This document shows, in pieces, positions 19,175 to 28,689 of a DNA stretch of 64,000 nucleotides. Numbering within the stretch: position 1 is the stretch's first letter; the number at the start of each line of letters is the position of its first letter. The notes under the pieces are model-generated. The model was not told the origin of the DNA. It made no database searches and saw only the letters and a program-made list of their open reading frames with translations. Made by a program: the position numbers and the translations under genes. The DNA is taken from assembly GCA_020850695.1 (NCBI GenBank), contig JADZEF010000021.1, positions 1-64,000 on the forward strand, read 5' to 3'. The DNA comes from Planctomycetaceae bacterium (GTDB lineage: Bacteria > Planctomycetota > Planctomycetia > Planctomycetales > Planctomycetaceae).

Positions 19175-19594
19175 ATGAACGTCCTGATCGTCGGACAACT
19201 CGACCGGAAAGAATTCCTTCCGCTTCCCGAGCGAATCACCGCACTGGCGAGCGAGCCGGTCGAGATCCGCACCGGAAACGACTTCGTCCTGCTGCACGGC
19301 GGCGGATGGAACCCCGACGTCATCGTCGTCGCGTTGAGCCATCCGGACGAGCACTCGGAAGACCACGCCATCGCCGCCCTCGCGGCAGCCCCTCTCGCCC
19401 GCTGGATCGTCCTGCTCGGGGAATGGTGCGCCTCGGCCCTGCGGACCGGCCTTCCCTGGCCGCACCCCCTGTGCGTATTCGAGGACGAATTCGACCGGCG
19501 GTTCGAGACCGAGCGAGAAGTGCTGCGCGGCCGCCACGATCCCCTGCCGTGGACCGCGTCCCGCGAAGAAACAGTCGCCTTTGACCTCGGCTGA
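19175..19594 (+). CDS. Small protein of unknown function, receiver-like start
   Basis: The 139-residue product starts MNVLIVGQLDRKEFLPLPER and contains WNPDVIVVALSHPDEHSED and ARWIVLLGEWCASALR. The pattern of alternating hydrophobic strands (NVLIV, DVIVVAL, WIVLLG) resembles a response-regulator-like Rossmann fold, but the acidic pocket and phosphorylated aspartate are not evident. It is not recognised by name. It converges on the membrane-protein gene at 19596 with only a few bases between. Confidence 0.65.
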   Translation: MNVLIVGQLDRKEFLPLPERITALASEPVEIRTGNDFVLLHGGGWNPDVIVVALSHPDEHSEDHAIAALAAAPLARWIVLLGEWCASALRTGLPWPHPLCVFEDEFDRRFETEREVLRGRHDPLPWTASREETVAFDLG

Positions 19595-19595
19595 G

Positions 19596-20132
19596 TCACC
19601 GTTCTTTCTGAACGGGAACAGCACTCTCCGCGGGAGAGGGTTCATGAAGCTCTCGATCGCGGAGCCCGTGGCCCCCTTCCGTCTGAGCCCAGATCGCCAC
19701 TCCCGTCATCGCCACTCCGACAATCGCGAAGCACCACCAGTATCGTGCGCAGCGACTCATGGCCCACCGCACGCGCCGGGCAACAGCCAGTCCGGCCAGC
19801 AGCCCATACGAGACAGACAGCAGGCTGACTTCCGCGAACGTCATTTCGGCCAGGAACCCTCGCTCCCAGGCGATTGATGCCATCGGCTTCGTCACCCAGA
19901 TGGTGGGAAGAAACAAGGCCTTCTCCAGGAACGACAGGAGCTGCAGAAGACCCGAACGGTGGCGATAGATCCTGGCGACGTCGGAACCGTTCACGGCCAG
20001 GAGCCAATAGAGCAGGAAATACATTGCGATCGCCACGATCACGCCGACGACAATCGGTCCCGGACGTATGCCGGAAGATTCTTTCGTGGCGACGTCCTCC
20101 GGGACTTCTGCTTCCGACTTGATTGGGTCCAT
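19596..20132 (-). CDS. Small multi-pass membrane protein, unknown function
   Basis: The 178-residue product from the ATG at 20132 (MDPIKSEAEVPEDV) has GAAGGA upstream; the frame extends to 20276 without coding character. An acidic N-terminus is followed by hydrophobic segments IVVGVIVAIAMYFLLYWLL, FLPTIWVTKPMA (weaker), VSLLSVSYGLLAGLAV and WWCFAIVGVAMTGVAIW. Three or four membrane passes are likely. No family recognised. Confidence 0.65.
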   Translation of the reverse strand: MDPIKSEAEVPEDVATKESSGIRPGPIVVGVIVAIAMYFLLYWLLAVNGSDVARIYRHRSGLLQLLSFLEKALFLPTIWVTKPMASIAWERGFLAEMTFAEVSLLSVSYGLLAGLAVARRVRWAMSRCARYWWCFAIVGVAMTGVAIWAQTEGGHGLRDRELHEPSPAESAVPVQKER

Positions 20133-20354
20133 ATCGAAGATTTCCTTCGGAGAGGTCGGGACGCGCCGGTTCACAGGCCGTTCCCCTTCGCTACCACTGA
20201 GGAGCACAACGTAACGCGACTCCCGACCAACTGCACCATTCCTTTCCATCGACGGCATTCCCGCCGGATGTCGCACTCTACGAACGGAAGTTCTCCCCCG
20301 GTACAGTGGGGCGACGTTCGTCCGTGAATATCACGCAACCTCTGGAGTGACCTC

Positions 20355-21404
20355 ATGCGAATTGCGTTGTTCCTCGGCGCCGCACTCTGTGCCGCACCGG
20401 CCCTCGCCGATCTCCCCGCCCCTTCCGGCGACACCATCGTCGACCCGAAGGCGAAGCTCGAGAAGCTCTTCACCCGCACCGCGAAGATCTCCGGCGGCCT
20501 GACCGAAGGCCCCGCCGTCGGGCCGGACGGCTGCATCTACTTCTCCGACATCCCCATGGGCAAAGACGCGGGGATGATCCTGAAGTTCGATCCGAAGACG
20601 AAAGAGACGACCGTCTTCACCGACGACAGCTTCAAGTCGAACGGACTCATCTTCGATCACGACGGCCATCTGCTGGCGTGCGAAGGAGCCGACTACGGCA
20701 ACCGCGCCATCGGCCGCTGGAACGTCAAGACGAAGGCTCACACGATCGTCGCCGACAAGTACAAGGGGAAAAAGTTCAACGCCCCGAACGACATCGCCCT
20801 CGACAGCAAGGGGCGGATCTACTTCAGCGATCCGAAGTACGTCGGCCCAGAGCCCCGCGAGCAGGAGTACCGCTCGGTCTATCGCGTCGACAAGGACGGA
20901 ACAGTCGTGGAAGTGACGCACGACGTCGCGAAGCCCAACGGCATCGAGTTGAGCCCCGATGAAAAGACCCTCTACGTCGCCGACCACGACAACGGAACCG
21001 ACCGCATCGATCCCACCGCCCCCGCCCCGAAAAAGGGCCCGATGAAGATCTACGCCTTCCCGCTCGGGGCCGACGGGCTCGTCAGCGGTCCGAAGAAGGA
21101 AATCTACGACTATGGCGATCAGGCCGGCTGCGACGGCATGACGGTCGACACCGCCGGAAATATCTACCTTACCAGTCGCGGCGAGAAGCGCCCCGGCGTC
21201 ATCGTGATCACGCCGGCCGGCAAAGAGCTGGCCTTTATCCCGACGGGTGCGCCCGATCAGAAGGGGAACGTCGTCGGCCTGCCCAGCAACGTCGAGTTCG
21301 GGCTCGGCGACGAAGCGAACGTCCTCTACATCACCGTCGACCTCAGCCTGTACCGCATCCCGCTGAAGACGAAGGGCTACCACGTGCAGTACAAGGGGAA
21401 GTAG
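20355..21404 (+). CDS. Secreted SMP-30/gluconolactonase-like protein
   Basis: The 349-residue product starts with a signal peptide (MRIALFLGAALCAAPALA). The body shows the six-bladed propeller pattern of SMP-30/gluconolactonase: TEGPAVGPDGCIYFSDIP near the N-terminus, FNAPNDIALDSKGRIYFSDP in the middle, and GCDGMTVDTAGNIYLTS later. The Glu of TEGPAV, the Asn/Asp of APNDIA and the Asp of CDGM are the expected metal ligands. It likely hydrolyses a sugar lactone in the periplasm. Confidence 0.92.
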   Translation: MRIALFLGAALCAAPALADLPAPSGDTIVDPKAKLEKLFTRTAKISGGLTEGPAVGPDGCIYFSDIPMGKDAGMILKFDPKTKETTVFTDDSFKSNGLIFDHDGHLLACEGADYGNRAIGRWNVKTKAHTIVADKYKGKKFNAPNDIALDSKGRIYFSDPKYVGPEPREQEYRSVYRVDKDGTVVEVTHDVAKPNGIELSPDEKTLYVADHDNGTDRIDPTAPAPKKGPMKIYAFPLGADGLVSGPKKEIYDYGDQAGCDGMTVDTAGNIYLTSRGEKRPGVIVITPAGKELAFIPTGAPDQKGNVVGLPSNVEFGLGDEANVLYITVDLSLYRIPLKTKGYHVQYKGK

Positions 21405-21666
21405 TCAGGAGGCAGCAGTCAGGAGACAGGAGTAGAGACCTGTAGATCACCGAGAAGCCGCGCCGCGTGGTCCCACGCTTGCGGGTTCGCAAGGTCTTCT
21501 CTACCGGCTTCTCTCTCCGCACAATCCGCACCTCTGATGCAACGCTCGGCCGGTGGTCGCCCGTGTGGGTCGGCCGCCGGCCTTTTTCGTTCAGCGTGCT
21601 CGCTCCACGGTCGATCCTCAATTAGGCGGGAGGTCATTTGCTCGAATCCTTCCCAAGGAGTGTGCC

Positions 21667-21951
21667 ATGCGTCCCTATCGCCCCGACGACGACATGGAAG
21701 TCCTCGATGCCGCGGAGATTGATGCGGCCCTGGAAGCGGCCCTGTCCACCCCCCTCGACGCCCTGCTGACCAACGAGGAGTTTACGGAGAAGCTCGAAAC
21801 TTCGGACACGAACGATCTGACGGCAGAGGAACTCGACCACATCCGGATCGTCGCGGAGAAAGATCAGGCTTCGCTCGACAATGCAGACGCAGACGATCTC
21901 GAGGCCTTGATCCTCGAGTTCGAACGCCGGAAGTACCCGAAGGCTGCCTGA
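21667..21951 (+). CDS. Small acidic protein, unknown function
   Basis: The 94-residue product begins MRPYRPDDDMEVLDAAEI, with AAGGAG seven bases or so upstream deciding the start over an in-frame GTG at 21553. It is very acidic and helical in look (LTAEELDHIRIVAEKDQASL, DADDLEALILEFERRKYP). No cysteines, membrane segments or known motifs are visible. It is followed closely by the convergent ABC ATPase gene. Not recognised. Confidence 0.65.
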   Translation: MRPYRPDDDMEVLDAAEIDAALEAALSTPLDALLTNEEFTEKLETSDTNDLTAEELDHIRIVAEKDQASLDNADADDLEALILEFERRKYPKAA

Positions 21952-21955
21952 TCTA

Positions 21956-22774
21956 TTAGGTCTCGCCGCCGAGCTTCATCTTGTGGCCCACCTGCGCGAG
22001 CAGCGCCAGCTGCCCGCCGTAGGTGGCCCGCAGGTTGTCCGGCGTGAAGACGTCGCTCGTCGGCCCCGCCGCGACCAGCCGCATGTTGAGCAGCAGCACG
22101 TGGTCGAAATACTCGGGCACCGTCTGCAGATCGTGGTGGACCACAAGCGCCGTCTTGCCGGACTTCCGCAGGTCCCACAGCACGCTGACAATCGCCCGTT
22201 CGGTCGAGGCGTCGACTCCCGCAAACGGCTCATCCATCAGATACAGGTCGGCATCCTGGGCCAGGGCCCGCGCCAGAAAGACGCGCTGCTGCTGCCCTCC
22301 CGAAAGCTGGCTGATCTGCCGCTGCGCGTAGTCGGCCATGCCGACGCGCTCGAGCGCTTCGAGCGCCTTCACCTTCCACTTTTTCGTGACAGGCAGAAAC
22401 CAGCCGATGCGGCGGTAGAGACCCATCGCGACCACCTGCAGGGCGCTGACGGGAAAGTCCCAGTCGACGCTGCTCCGCTGCGGGACATACGCCACCCGCT
22501 CGCGGACTTTGCGGTACGGCTGCCCGAAGAAGTGAACCTGCCCGGACGCCCGCGGGACCAGTTCGAGCACGGCCTTGATCAGCGTGCTCTTCCCCGCCCC
22601 GTTCGGGCCGACGACCGCCACCAGCTTCCCGAACGGAGCGTCGTAATCGACGTCCCAGAGGACCGGGCGACGATGGTAGGCGACCGTCATGTCGTGAATC
22701 GACAGCGGCGCCTGGGGATGCTCCGCGCCGGTGGCGACCGGTTGCGGTGCAGGAGGAACGGGAGGTGAAGGCAT
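21956..22774 (-). CDS. Metal ABC transporter ATP-binding protein (zinc/manganese type)
   Basis: The 272-residue ATPase has Walker [10 protein letters not shown], the Q-loop region [15 protein letters not shown] characteristic of the zinc/manganese/iron chelate class, signature [15 protein letters not shown], Walker [13 protein letters not shown] and the switch His in [10 protein letters not shown]. It would energise import of a divalent metal with a separate permease and binding protein, neither of which is in the window. The start at 22774 ([11 protein letters not shown]) is chosen because the upstream frame runs into a repeat element. Confidence 0.9.
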   Translation of the reverse strand: MPSPPVPPAPQPVATGAEHPQAPLSIHDMTVAYHRRPVLWDVDYDAPFGKLVAVVGPNGAGKSTLIKAVLELVPRASGQVHFFGQPYRKVRERVAYVPQRSSVDWDFPVSALQVVAMGLYRRIGWFLPVTKKWKVKALEALERVGMADYAQRQISQLSGGQQQRVFLARALAQDADLYLMDEPFAGVDASTERAIVSVLWDLRKSGKTALVVHHDLQTVPEYFDHVLLLNMRLVAAGPTSDVFTPDNLRATYGGQLALLAQVGHKMKLGGET

Positions 22775-22841
22775 GAACGACCGGGTTCCGAATGATTTCA
22801 TCGCGTGGTGCGACCATAACGTCGTCCCGCGATCCGCGACC

Positions 22842-23000
22842 CATTGTGGCACGCGAGTCCCTCGCGTGAAACCGCACGGTGGTCTTGAAAAGCCTGCGAA
22901 GCGACCCGGCTTCATGTTCCGAACTCATGCGAACCGGTGAGAATTGGACGACAATTCGAACGGCTCGACCGTTTCACGCGAGAGACTCGCGTGCCACATT
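22842..23000. repeat. Mirrored-arm element 5 (CACGCGAG-type arms)
   Basis: The left arm (22845-22874) reads TGTGGCACGCGAGTCCCTCG then CGTGAAACCG. The right arm (22969-22998) reads CCGTTTCACGCGAGAGACTC then GCGTGCCACA, its near reverse complement. The element lies between the ABC ATPase start and the FGGY kinase end. Its right arm abuts the kinase stop codon (22999-23001). Confidence 0.8.
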
Positions 23001-24423
23001 ACCGCAGCCGAATCATGCGGCCGGCGGTCATCAGGTCAGGCCAGAAGCCCACCTCAGTCCCCGCAAGAAGCGCCGTCCCGACGGCCGCTTCCTCTTCATG
23101 CTCCGACAGGACGACCGGAAGTCGAAACGTGTCCGAGAGCACACGAACCAGCAGCGGATTCTTCCGCAGCCCGTTCCCCGACCCGATGATCCGCGCCATC
23201 GACGCCGGCCGCGCATCCCCCGCATGGTCGGCGAACCACTTCATTCCCCCCGCAATCCCCTGCAGCACCGCCCGTGCGACGTTGCCCGGAGTGAAATTCT
23301 CGTTCGTCACACCGCGAAAGCTTCCGCGAAGAGTCGGCTGCCGGCGCGTCCCCCGGAAGACCGGTTCACACGTCAGCCCGTCGCAATCGTCGGGTGCCGC
23401 CCCCGCGAGCCGATTGAGAGTCTCATAGACGTCATCACCGGATGCGTCGTGACCGAAAGCCGCAAGCCACGACTGCACGGCACGGCGAACCCACGCATAG
23501 GCATCGCCGCCGGCGAGCCCCGCCCCGACAAGCATGAAGCGATCCTGCGGGAGCGGGCGGGTATCCATTCCATCGACGCGGCGAAACGCCGGGATTGACC
23601 AGTTGATCTGCCCGCCCGTTCCGACGTTGATCTGGAAGGCGGCTTCACCCGCGGGAACGCTTCCCAGCACCGCCGCCTGGTTGTCGCCGATCGCGTTGGC
23701 AACCGGCAGTCCCGCAGGGAGGCCCGTCTCGGCGGCAACTTCCGGCGAGACCACGCCAATCGGCGACCCGCTGCGGCGCACCTCAGGGAACCAGTCCCGA
23801 TTCAATCGCGTCGCCCCAAGTATCGACGAACTCCATTCGTCGGCCGCCAGATCGTAGACCCCGGTCGATGCCGCGTTCGTGCGGTCGATCACCGGATCGA
23901 CATCGGCCAGTTCCGCCGCGATCCAGTCGGCAATGAGCGTCGCGCGGTGCGTGCCGCCGGGAATGGCTCCCATCGACTGCAACGCGAACAGCGTGACCGC
24001 CAGATATCCCGGCGACGGAGTGCAGCCCGTCCGGGCGACATCCGAAGGGACGCACCGCGCCCGGAACTCCTCGAGGATCGATCGCGAAGGATCCCCCGGA
24101 AACGGCTCGGTCGCGCGGCGATCCTGCCAGGTGATGAGCGGCGTCAGCGGACGCCGCTGTCGATCGACCAGCAGCCCTCCGTGCATCTGCCCCGTGATCC
24201 CCAGGCACATCGGATTGCCGGGGGCGGCTGCCGCCAGTTCCCTGAGAATCCCGAAAGCCGCGGACCTCAAGACAGCAGGATCCTGCTCGGCGCGGCCGGC
24301 GGCCAAACCAGTACGATGGGCAGGATTCGGACGGTTCAACCGCGCCACAACCCGCCCATCGCGCGAGACCGCCACGGCCGAAATGGAAGTCGTTCCGAGA
24401 TCGAGAGCGAGCGCGAGCGACAT
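22999..24423 (-). CDS. FGGY-family carbohydrate kinase, sedoheptulokinase-like
   Basis: The 474-residue product starts MSLALALDLGTTSISAVAV, the phosphate-1 loop of the ribonuclease-H-like kinase fold. It continues with GITGQMHGGLLVD, LITWQDRR and, in the C-terminal lobe, INVGTGGQINW and IGSGNGLRKNPLL. The MHG and WQDRR segments fit sugar kinases of the xylulokinase/sedoheptulokinase branch; the exact sugar is not certain. The start at 24423 is preferred over the longer frame because it begins directly at the family's first strand. Confidence 0.88.
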   Translation of the reverse strand: MSLALALDLGTTSISAVAVSRDGRVVARLNRPNPAHRTGLAAGRAEQDPAVLRSAAFGILRELAAAAPGNPMCLGITGQMHGGLLVDRQRRPLTPLITWQDRRATEPFPGDPSRSILEEFRARCVPSDVARTGCTPSPGYLAVTLFALQSMGAIPGGTHRATLIADWIAAELADVDPVIDRTNAASTGVYDLAADEWSSSILGATRLNRDWFPEVRRSGSPIGVVSPEVAAETGLPAGLPVANAIGDNQAAVLGSVPAGEAAFQINVGTGGQINWSIPAFRRVDGMDTRPLPQDRFMLVGAGLAGGDAYAWVRRAVQSWLAAFGHDASGDDVYETLNRLAGAAPDDCDGLTCEPVFRGTRRQPTLRGSFRGVTNENFTPGNVARAVLQGIAGGMKWFADHAGDARPASMARIIGSGNGLRKNPLLVRVLSDTFRLPVVLSEHEEEAAVGTALLAGTEVGFWPDLMTAGRMIRLR

Positions 24424-24466
24424 AGTGATCGAAGGGAGAACGCAGCGAATCGGGGCCGACTTCGCG

Positions 24467-26854
24467 CTATTCTGCCACAAGTTCGACAGGCGTCTCCACC
24501 GTCACGGGAAAGCCGCGCTCGTCCTGGATCACCGCTCGCAACATGAGCGGCGCATTGAACGGACCCAGATCCTTGTCAGCGAACCGAAGCGTGACCGAAC
24601 CCGACTTCGCATCGGCCGCAATCGTCTGCGGTCCGGTCGTCAGTCCCTGCATGTGTTCAGGAACGATGAGCGCCACTGTCACCGGTCCGGAGAGTCCGAC
24701 GCCGCGATTGATGTCGACCGGAACCTTCATCTCGGCCCCGGGCTGCACCCGCAACGACTTCATCATCGTCGAAACGCTGAGCCGTGCCGGATCGACCAGC
24801 GTGATGATCTGGTCGTTCTGCTGCTCCGAGGTGTAGCTCACCTTGTGCTTCGATCCGTCCGCGTCGGTCACCATGCCGACCGCCATCAGGCACGACCGGC
24901 TGGTGCGGCCGATCTCCATAAAGGCCGGCATCGAAACCGCATACTCGAACTCATTGGCCTCGGGCGGAACCGTGACGACCGGGCCGCTCACACCTTGCAG
25001 GTGGCGGTTCTGTCGATCGGCCAGGCTGACTTCAATCGGACCGTCGAAGCCATTGCGCTGAAGCGGATAGCGGCGGGTGTAGACGCTGCCGCGCGGGAAG
25101 AACTTGGTCTCAAAGATCCCGGCGAACTTGAACGGCGTCGGCATTCCGACCGCCAGGAACATCTGCTCGGACGGGAGAATGCCCGGCGTCCAGTTGACGT
25201 TCTGAGGATTCGGATTCAGCCCGGGCAGGATCTGAGCCGTTCGAACCAACTCCTTGTCAGCCAGCTTCGCCTTGCCGCGAATCGTCACCGCGACCGTCTG
25301 GATCTTCGTCCGGTCTTCCGGCTTCAGCGTGACCTGCGCCGTCGGCTGCCCCTTGCCGATCTTGTTGTTCGTCACGACGACCCCCTCGGGAAGGCCCACG
25401 AACTCCAGTTCGATCTCTTCGGCGAAACCGCCGACCCGCTCGACGTTGACTTTAAGATTGGCCTGCTTGCCGCGTTCGATCGTCAGCGTGTCATTCGGGA
25501 CCGAGAGACGGAAGTCGGGTTGCGGGGCGAGAGCCATCCGCAGTCGATAGGCGAACTGCGGCCCGCCCCGCGACGTGAGGCGATCTTCGACCTTCAGCGT
25601 GAACTCGCCGTCCGCCGGGGCCGTCCAGAGAATCCGAGAGTCGGTCTGCACCCCGGCAAAATCATCGTTGCTCGTCACGGGCTTGCCGGTCGAATCGAGC
25701 AGCGTGAGCACCGAGTCGAGCGGCGAGCCGAGACGGGCCGCCCGCAGGTCGAACTCGTAAGCGGTCCCCTTCGTCGCGTTGAACGTCCAGAGATCCGTCT
25801 CGCCTGGCTGAAGGATGCGGCCGTTCGCCACGCATGGAACGGCAGCGCGATTCGAACCGGAAGCCGCCGCAGGCTCGAGGATCTCCGGCAGAATATCCAC
25901 ATCGAGCGCGACGGGATTCGACCGGGCGGCCCCGAACGGAATCGTCGTTTCGAGAACCTTCGCGGCGGTTTCCGCAGGAAGCGCCAGCGTCACCACAGCG
26001 GTTCGCTCGCGTATGTCGCCAAGGTTTGCCCCCTGCGTCTCCAAAGCGAGGTTCGTGCCGGCCTGTCCTCCGAGCGGATAAACTGCATCGATCCACGGAC
26101 GGTTCGTCAGCGTGAGGCGATAGACGTAGTGCTGAAGGCCGCCAAACTTCTCGTCGTAGATGTGGACGGCGTAGGTTCCATCGGTGCGCGCAGTGAAATG
26201 AATGAGCGAGTCGGCATTGAGGACATCGCTCGACTCGGCCAGGATGCGATTCCCCGCATCGCGGATCTCCAGCCGCGGGTCAAGTCCCGAGCCGATCCGG
26301 GCGGCGTTGACCTCGCAGGTGACCGTTTCGCCCGCCTTGGCGGCGAACGTCCAGATGTCGACGTCTTCGCGCGGGAAGATGCGTCCGTTGATCGTCAGCG
26401 GGAGCGTCACCGCGGTCGGGATCGGCTTCCCGTCGATCTCCTTTTCGACAATCTCCGGAAGGTCGCCGACGACGAACGCCATCCCGGGGGTCACCCCCTG
26501 CGAGGTCGTGACGCGCCAGGTGCGGGGACCATTCGCCGCATCGGCCGCGATGACCACCTGGCCGGCGTAGTCCTTCGGGTAATCCTCTTTGGCCTGCGAT
26601 GCGGGCTGCGGGATGACGGGGCCTTCGAACCACAGCGTCTTTGTGCGTTCGATGCGATCGACGGCCTGCACACCCGGGCCGTCCATGCGGAAGGGGCAGC
26701 CTTCATGCAGGTAGTGCCCGCCCACGCGGAAAGGAACCGTCGTGCCGCGCTGACCGCCGGCCGGGAAGATGTAAGAGACCGACGGGGTATCAGCGCGGAG
26801 TGTGCTGACACTGAGCAACAATGTCAGGATCGAAAGGCTGAAGGTCAGTCGCAT
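24467..26854 (-). CDS. Large secreted protein with pre-peptidase C-terminal (PPC)-type domains
   Basis: The product is about 795 residues with a signal peptide (MRLTFSLSILTLLLSVSTLRA); a start six codons upstream (26872) is equally possible. After an IPT-like opening (SYIFPAGGQRGTTVPFRVGG) come repeated beta domains resembling PPC modules. Examples are DIWTFAAKAGETVTCEVNA with LDPRLEIRDAGN, and DLWTFNATKGTAYEFDLRA with LDSVLTLLDSTG. The C-terminal third is of unclear beta-sandwich type. Such proteins accompany DUF1501/PSD1 gene pairs in planctomycetes and are probably extracellular or periplasmic. Confidence 0.85.
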   Translation of the reverse strand: MRLTFSLSILTLLLSVSTLRADTPSVSYIFPAGGQRGTTVPFRVGGHYLHEGCPFRMDGPGVQAVDRIERTKTLWFEGPVIPQPASQAKEDYPKDYAGQVVIAADAANGPRTWRVTTSQGVTPGMAFVVGDLPEIVEKEIDGKPIPTAVTLPLTINGRIFPREDVDIWTFAAKAGETVTCEVNAARIGSGLDPRLEIRDAGNRILAESSDVLNADSLIHFTARTDGTYAVHIYDEKFGGLQHYVYRLTLTNRPWIDAVYPLGGQAGTNLALETQGANLGDIRERTAVVTLALPAETAAKVLETTIPFGAARSNPVALDVDILPEILEPAAASGSNRAAVPCVANGRILQPGETDLWTFNATKGTAYEFDLRAARLGSPLDSVLTLLDSTGKPVTSNDDFAGVQTDSRILWTAPADGEFTLKVEDRLTSRGGPQFAYRLRMALAPQPDFRLSVPNDTLTIERGKQANLKVNVERVGGFAEEIELEFVGLPEGVVVTNNKIGKGQPTAQVTLKPEDRTKIQTVAVTIRGKAKLADKELVRTAQILPGLNPNPQNVNWTPGILPSEQMFLAVGMPTPFKFAGIFETKFFPRGSVYTRRYPLQRNGFDGPIEVSLADRQNRHLQGVSGPVVTVPPEANEFEYAVSMPAFMEIGRTSRSCLMAVGMVTDADGSKHKVSYTSEQQNDQIITLVDPARLSVSTMMKSLRVQPGAEMKVPVDINRGVGLSGPVTVALIVPEHMQGLTTGPQTIAADAKSGSVTLRFADKDLGPFNAPLMLRAVIQDERGFPVTVETPVELVAE

Positions 26855-26945
26855 AGGACAGTCGCAATTCATGGGAGACGGGGCAGTCCGTGACCCGAAA
26901 TAGATACAAGCTGGATGGTCAGTACGGGATGCCTTCGACGGCAGA

Positions 26946-27281
26946 TCATGCGGAATCCCGAACAAACTGACCGCCAAGGAGTCTGGCAAGTTCCTCTGCG
27001 ATTCTCGTGACGACCTCAGCCGATCCTTCGTGCGATTGAACGATGAGGAGTTCCGAACCATCCGTCGCCAGAGAGATGGAACCAATTTCTGTGCCGCCAG
27101 AATGAACGATGGCCGTCGATGCCGGCGCTTTGAGTTCGCAAGCCTCGCGCGTGAATGGGTTGATCCCTTTGCGCGGCGGAACGTGCTTCAGTAGAGCATG
27201 TTCGTCGATCAGCGCCAGCCACTTCGCCACATCAATGCCGACCGAGTCGAACAGGCCCTTGATCTGACCGAGAGCCACCAT
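26946..27281 (-). CDS. Small protein of unknown function
   Basis: The 111-residue product from the ATG at 27281 (MVALGQIKGLFDSVGIDVAK) lies between the PPC and DUF1501 genes on the same strand, 67 bp after the latter. Segments such as KGINPFTREACELKAP and AEVVTRIAEELARLLGG suggest a compact alpha/beta protein, but no family is recognised. The frame continues upstream to 27599 inside the DUF1501 gene and is not coding there. It may be an insertion into a DUF1501-PPC pair. Confidence 0.6.
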   Translation of the reverse strand: MVALGQIKGLFDSVGIDVAKWLALIDEHALLKHVPPRKGINPFTREACELKAPASTAIVHSGGTEIGSISLATDGSELLIVQSHEGSAEVVTRIAEELARLLGGQFVRDSA

Positions 27282-27348
27282 GACTAAATGCCAAGTGGGA
27301 GAAGTTGACTCGAGTTGACGTCGGATTGCAGACGTTCTGCGGGAGCGC

Positions 27349-28689
27349 TCAAAGAACGCCCTGAATGACCTTGCCGTGGTTCGAAATCGGCACGGGGCGG
27401 CCTTCCGGAGTGTAGAACTCGTGGGCGGGATCAATTCCGAGGCAATGGAACATCGTCGCGGCGAGATCCTCAGGACCGACGGGGTCGGTCGCGGGGCGTT
27501 CCCCTTTGTCGTTCGACGCCCCGACGACGCGACCGCCAACCACTCCGCCCCCCGCCAGCAGGATCGTGTTGAGCGGTCCCCAGTGATCGCGCCCCGCATC
27601 CTTGTTGACGCGCGGCGTGCGGCCGAACTCGCCGAAGACGGCGACCAACGTGCGGCCCAGCAACCCGCGATCGGTCAGGTCGCGCAGGCAGGCCGTCAGG
27701 CCTGAGTCGAGGTGTGGAAGAAGATCCTTCTTCAGCACGCTGAAGTTGTCGTAGTGAGTGTCCCAGTTGGTGTGGTCGATCGTCACGCACCGCACGCCCG
27801 CCTCAACAAGGCGGCGGGCCATCAGCAGGGACTGGCCGAGCGAGTGCCGGCCGTACTCGTTGCGGAGTCCTTCCGACTCCTGCGAGATATCGAAGGCGGC
27901 TCGCGTCTCCTTCGACGTCATCAGGTCGAAAGCCTTCGTCTGGAAGGTGCTCAGAGCCTTCGCGTGACGGTTGGCCTGAATCTCCGTCCCTTTGCGGAAG
28001 CGGTCGACCTGGGCCATCAACCCCTTGCGGTCGCCGAGCCGGTTCGGATCGATTTCCAGAGGGGGCGTCAGGTCGGGGACGGTGAAGTCGGGAGCGTTCG
28101 GATCGGCTTCCACGACGAACGGAGCACACGATGACCCGAGATACGCCGGACCGCTCGAGGCATGCGCCTTCGGCACGCAGACGTAGGCGGGAACCGACCC
28201 GCGCGGACCGAGCTTCCTGGCAATGACCGAGCCGTAGGCCGGCCGGGTGTTGTTCGGTTTGAGGTTGGGGTTGAACAGCGGGCCGGGATGGTAGCCGGTC
28301 AGCATGTAGTGGTCGGCCGGGCCGTGCCCCGAGTCATGATGCGTGAAGTTGCGGATCAGGGAGAACTTGTCGGCGACCGTCGCGATCCGGGGGAGATGCT
28401 CGCAGACGTCCATCCCGGGGACGTTTGTATGGATCGGGTTGAATTCTCCGCGGAACTCCGGCGGCGCGTCCGGCTTCAGATCCAGCGTGTCGATCGTGCT
28501 GAGCCCTCCCTTAAGAAAGAGGACAATCAGCGAGATGTCGTCCTTCTTCGCCGAGGCGGTCGACTCGGCGGACGCCTGGCGTGCAAAGAAGTCGGACAGT
28601 CCGAACGGAGCGCCCAGGACGCCGGCAACACCGACTTTCAGCAGGTCGCGGCGAGCGACACCATCGCACGAGCGGAGCGGGGCAGACAT
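27349..28689 (-). CDS. DUF1501 protein, Tat-exported sulfatase-like fold
   Basis: The 446-residue product begins MSAPLRSCDGVARRDLLKVG, with a twin-arginine-like signal. It shows DUF1501 blocks: LFLKGGLSTIDTLDLKPD near the N-terminus, FTHHDSGHGPADHYMLTGY, TIDHTNWDTHYDN and FGEFGRTPRVN...GRDHWGP towards the C-terminus. The family resembles alkaline phosphatase/sulfatase proteins and is greatly expanded in planctomycetes; enzyme activity is unproven. The usual DUF1549/DUF1553 partner is absent here. Confidence 0.93.
   Translation of the reverse strand: MSAPLRSCDGVARRDLLKVGVAGVLGAPFGLSDFFARQASAESTASAKKDDISLIVLFLKGGLSTIDTLDLKPDAPPEFRGEFNPIHTNVPGMDVCEHLPRIATVADKFSLIRNFTHHDSGHGPADHYMLTGYHPGPLFNPNLKPNNTRPAYGSVIARKLGPRGSVPAYVCVPKAHASSGPAYLGSSCAPFVVEADPNAPDFTVPDLTPPLEIDPNRLGDRKGLMAQVDRFRKGTEIQANRHAKALSTFQTKAFDLMTSKETRAAFDISQESEGLRNEYGRHSLGQSLLMARRLVEAGVRCVTIDHTNWDTHYDNFSVLKKDLLPHLDSGLTACLRDLTDRGLLGRTLVAVFGEFGRTPRVNKDAGRDHWGPLNTILLAGGGVVGGRVVGASNDKGERPATDPVGPEDLAATMFHCLGIDPAHEFYTPEGRPVPISNHGKVIQGVL

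Noticed and set aside
23879-26893. A 1004-codon open frame on the plus strand
   Set aside because: It lies antisense to the FGGY kinase and PPC genes, both with clear family motifs. Its translation is Arg/His-rich and shows no domain, as expected of a GC-rich shadow frame.
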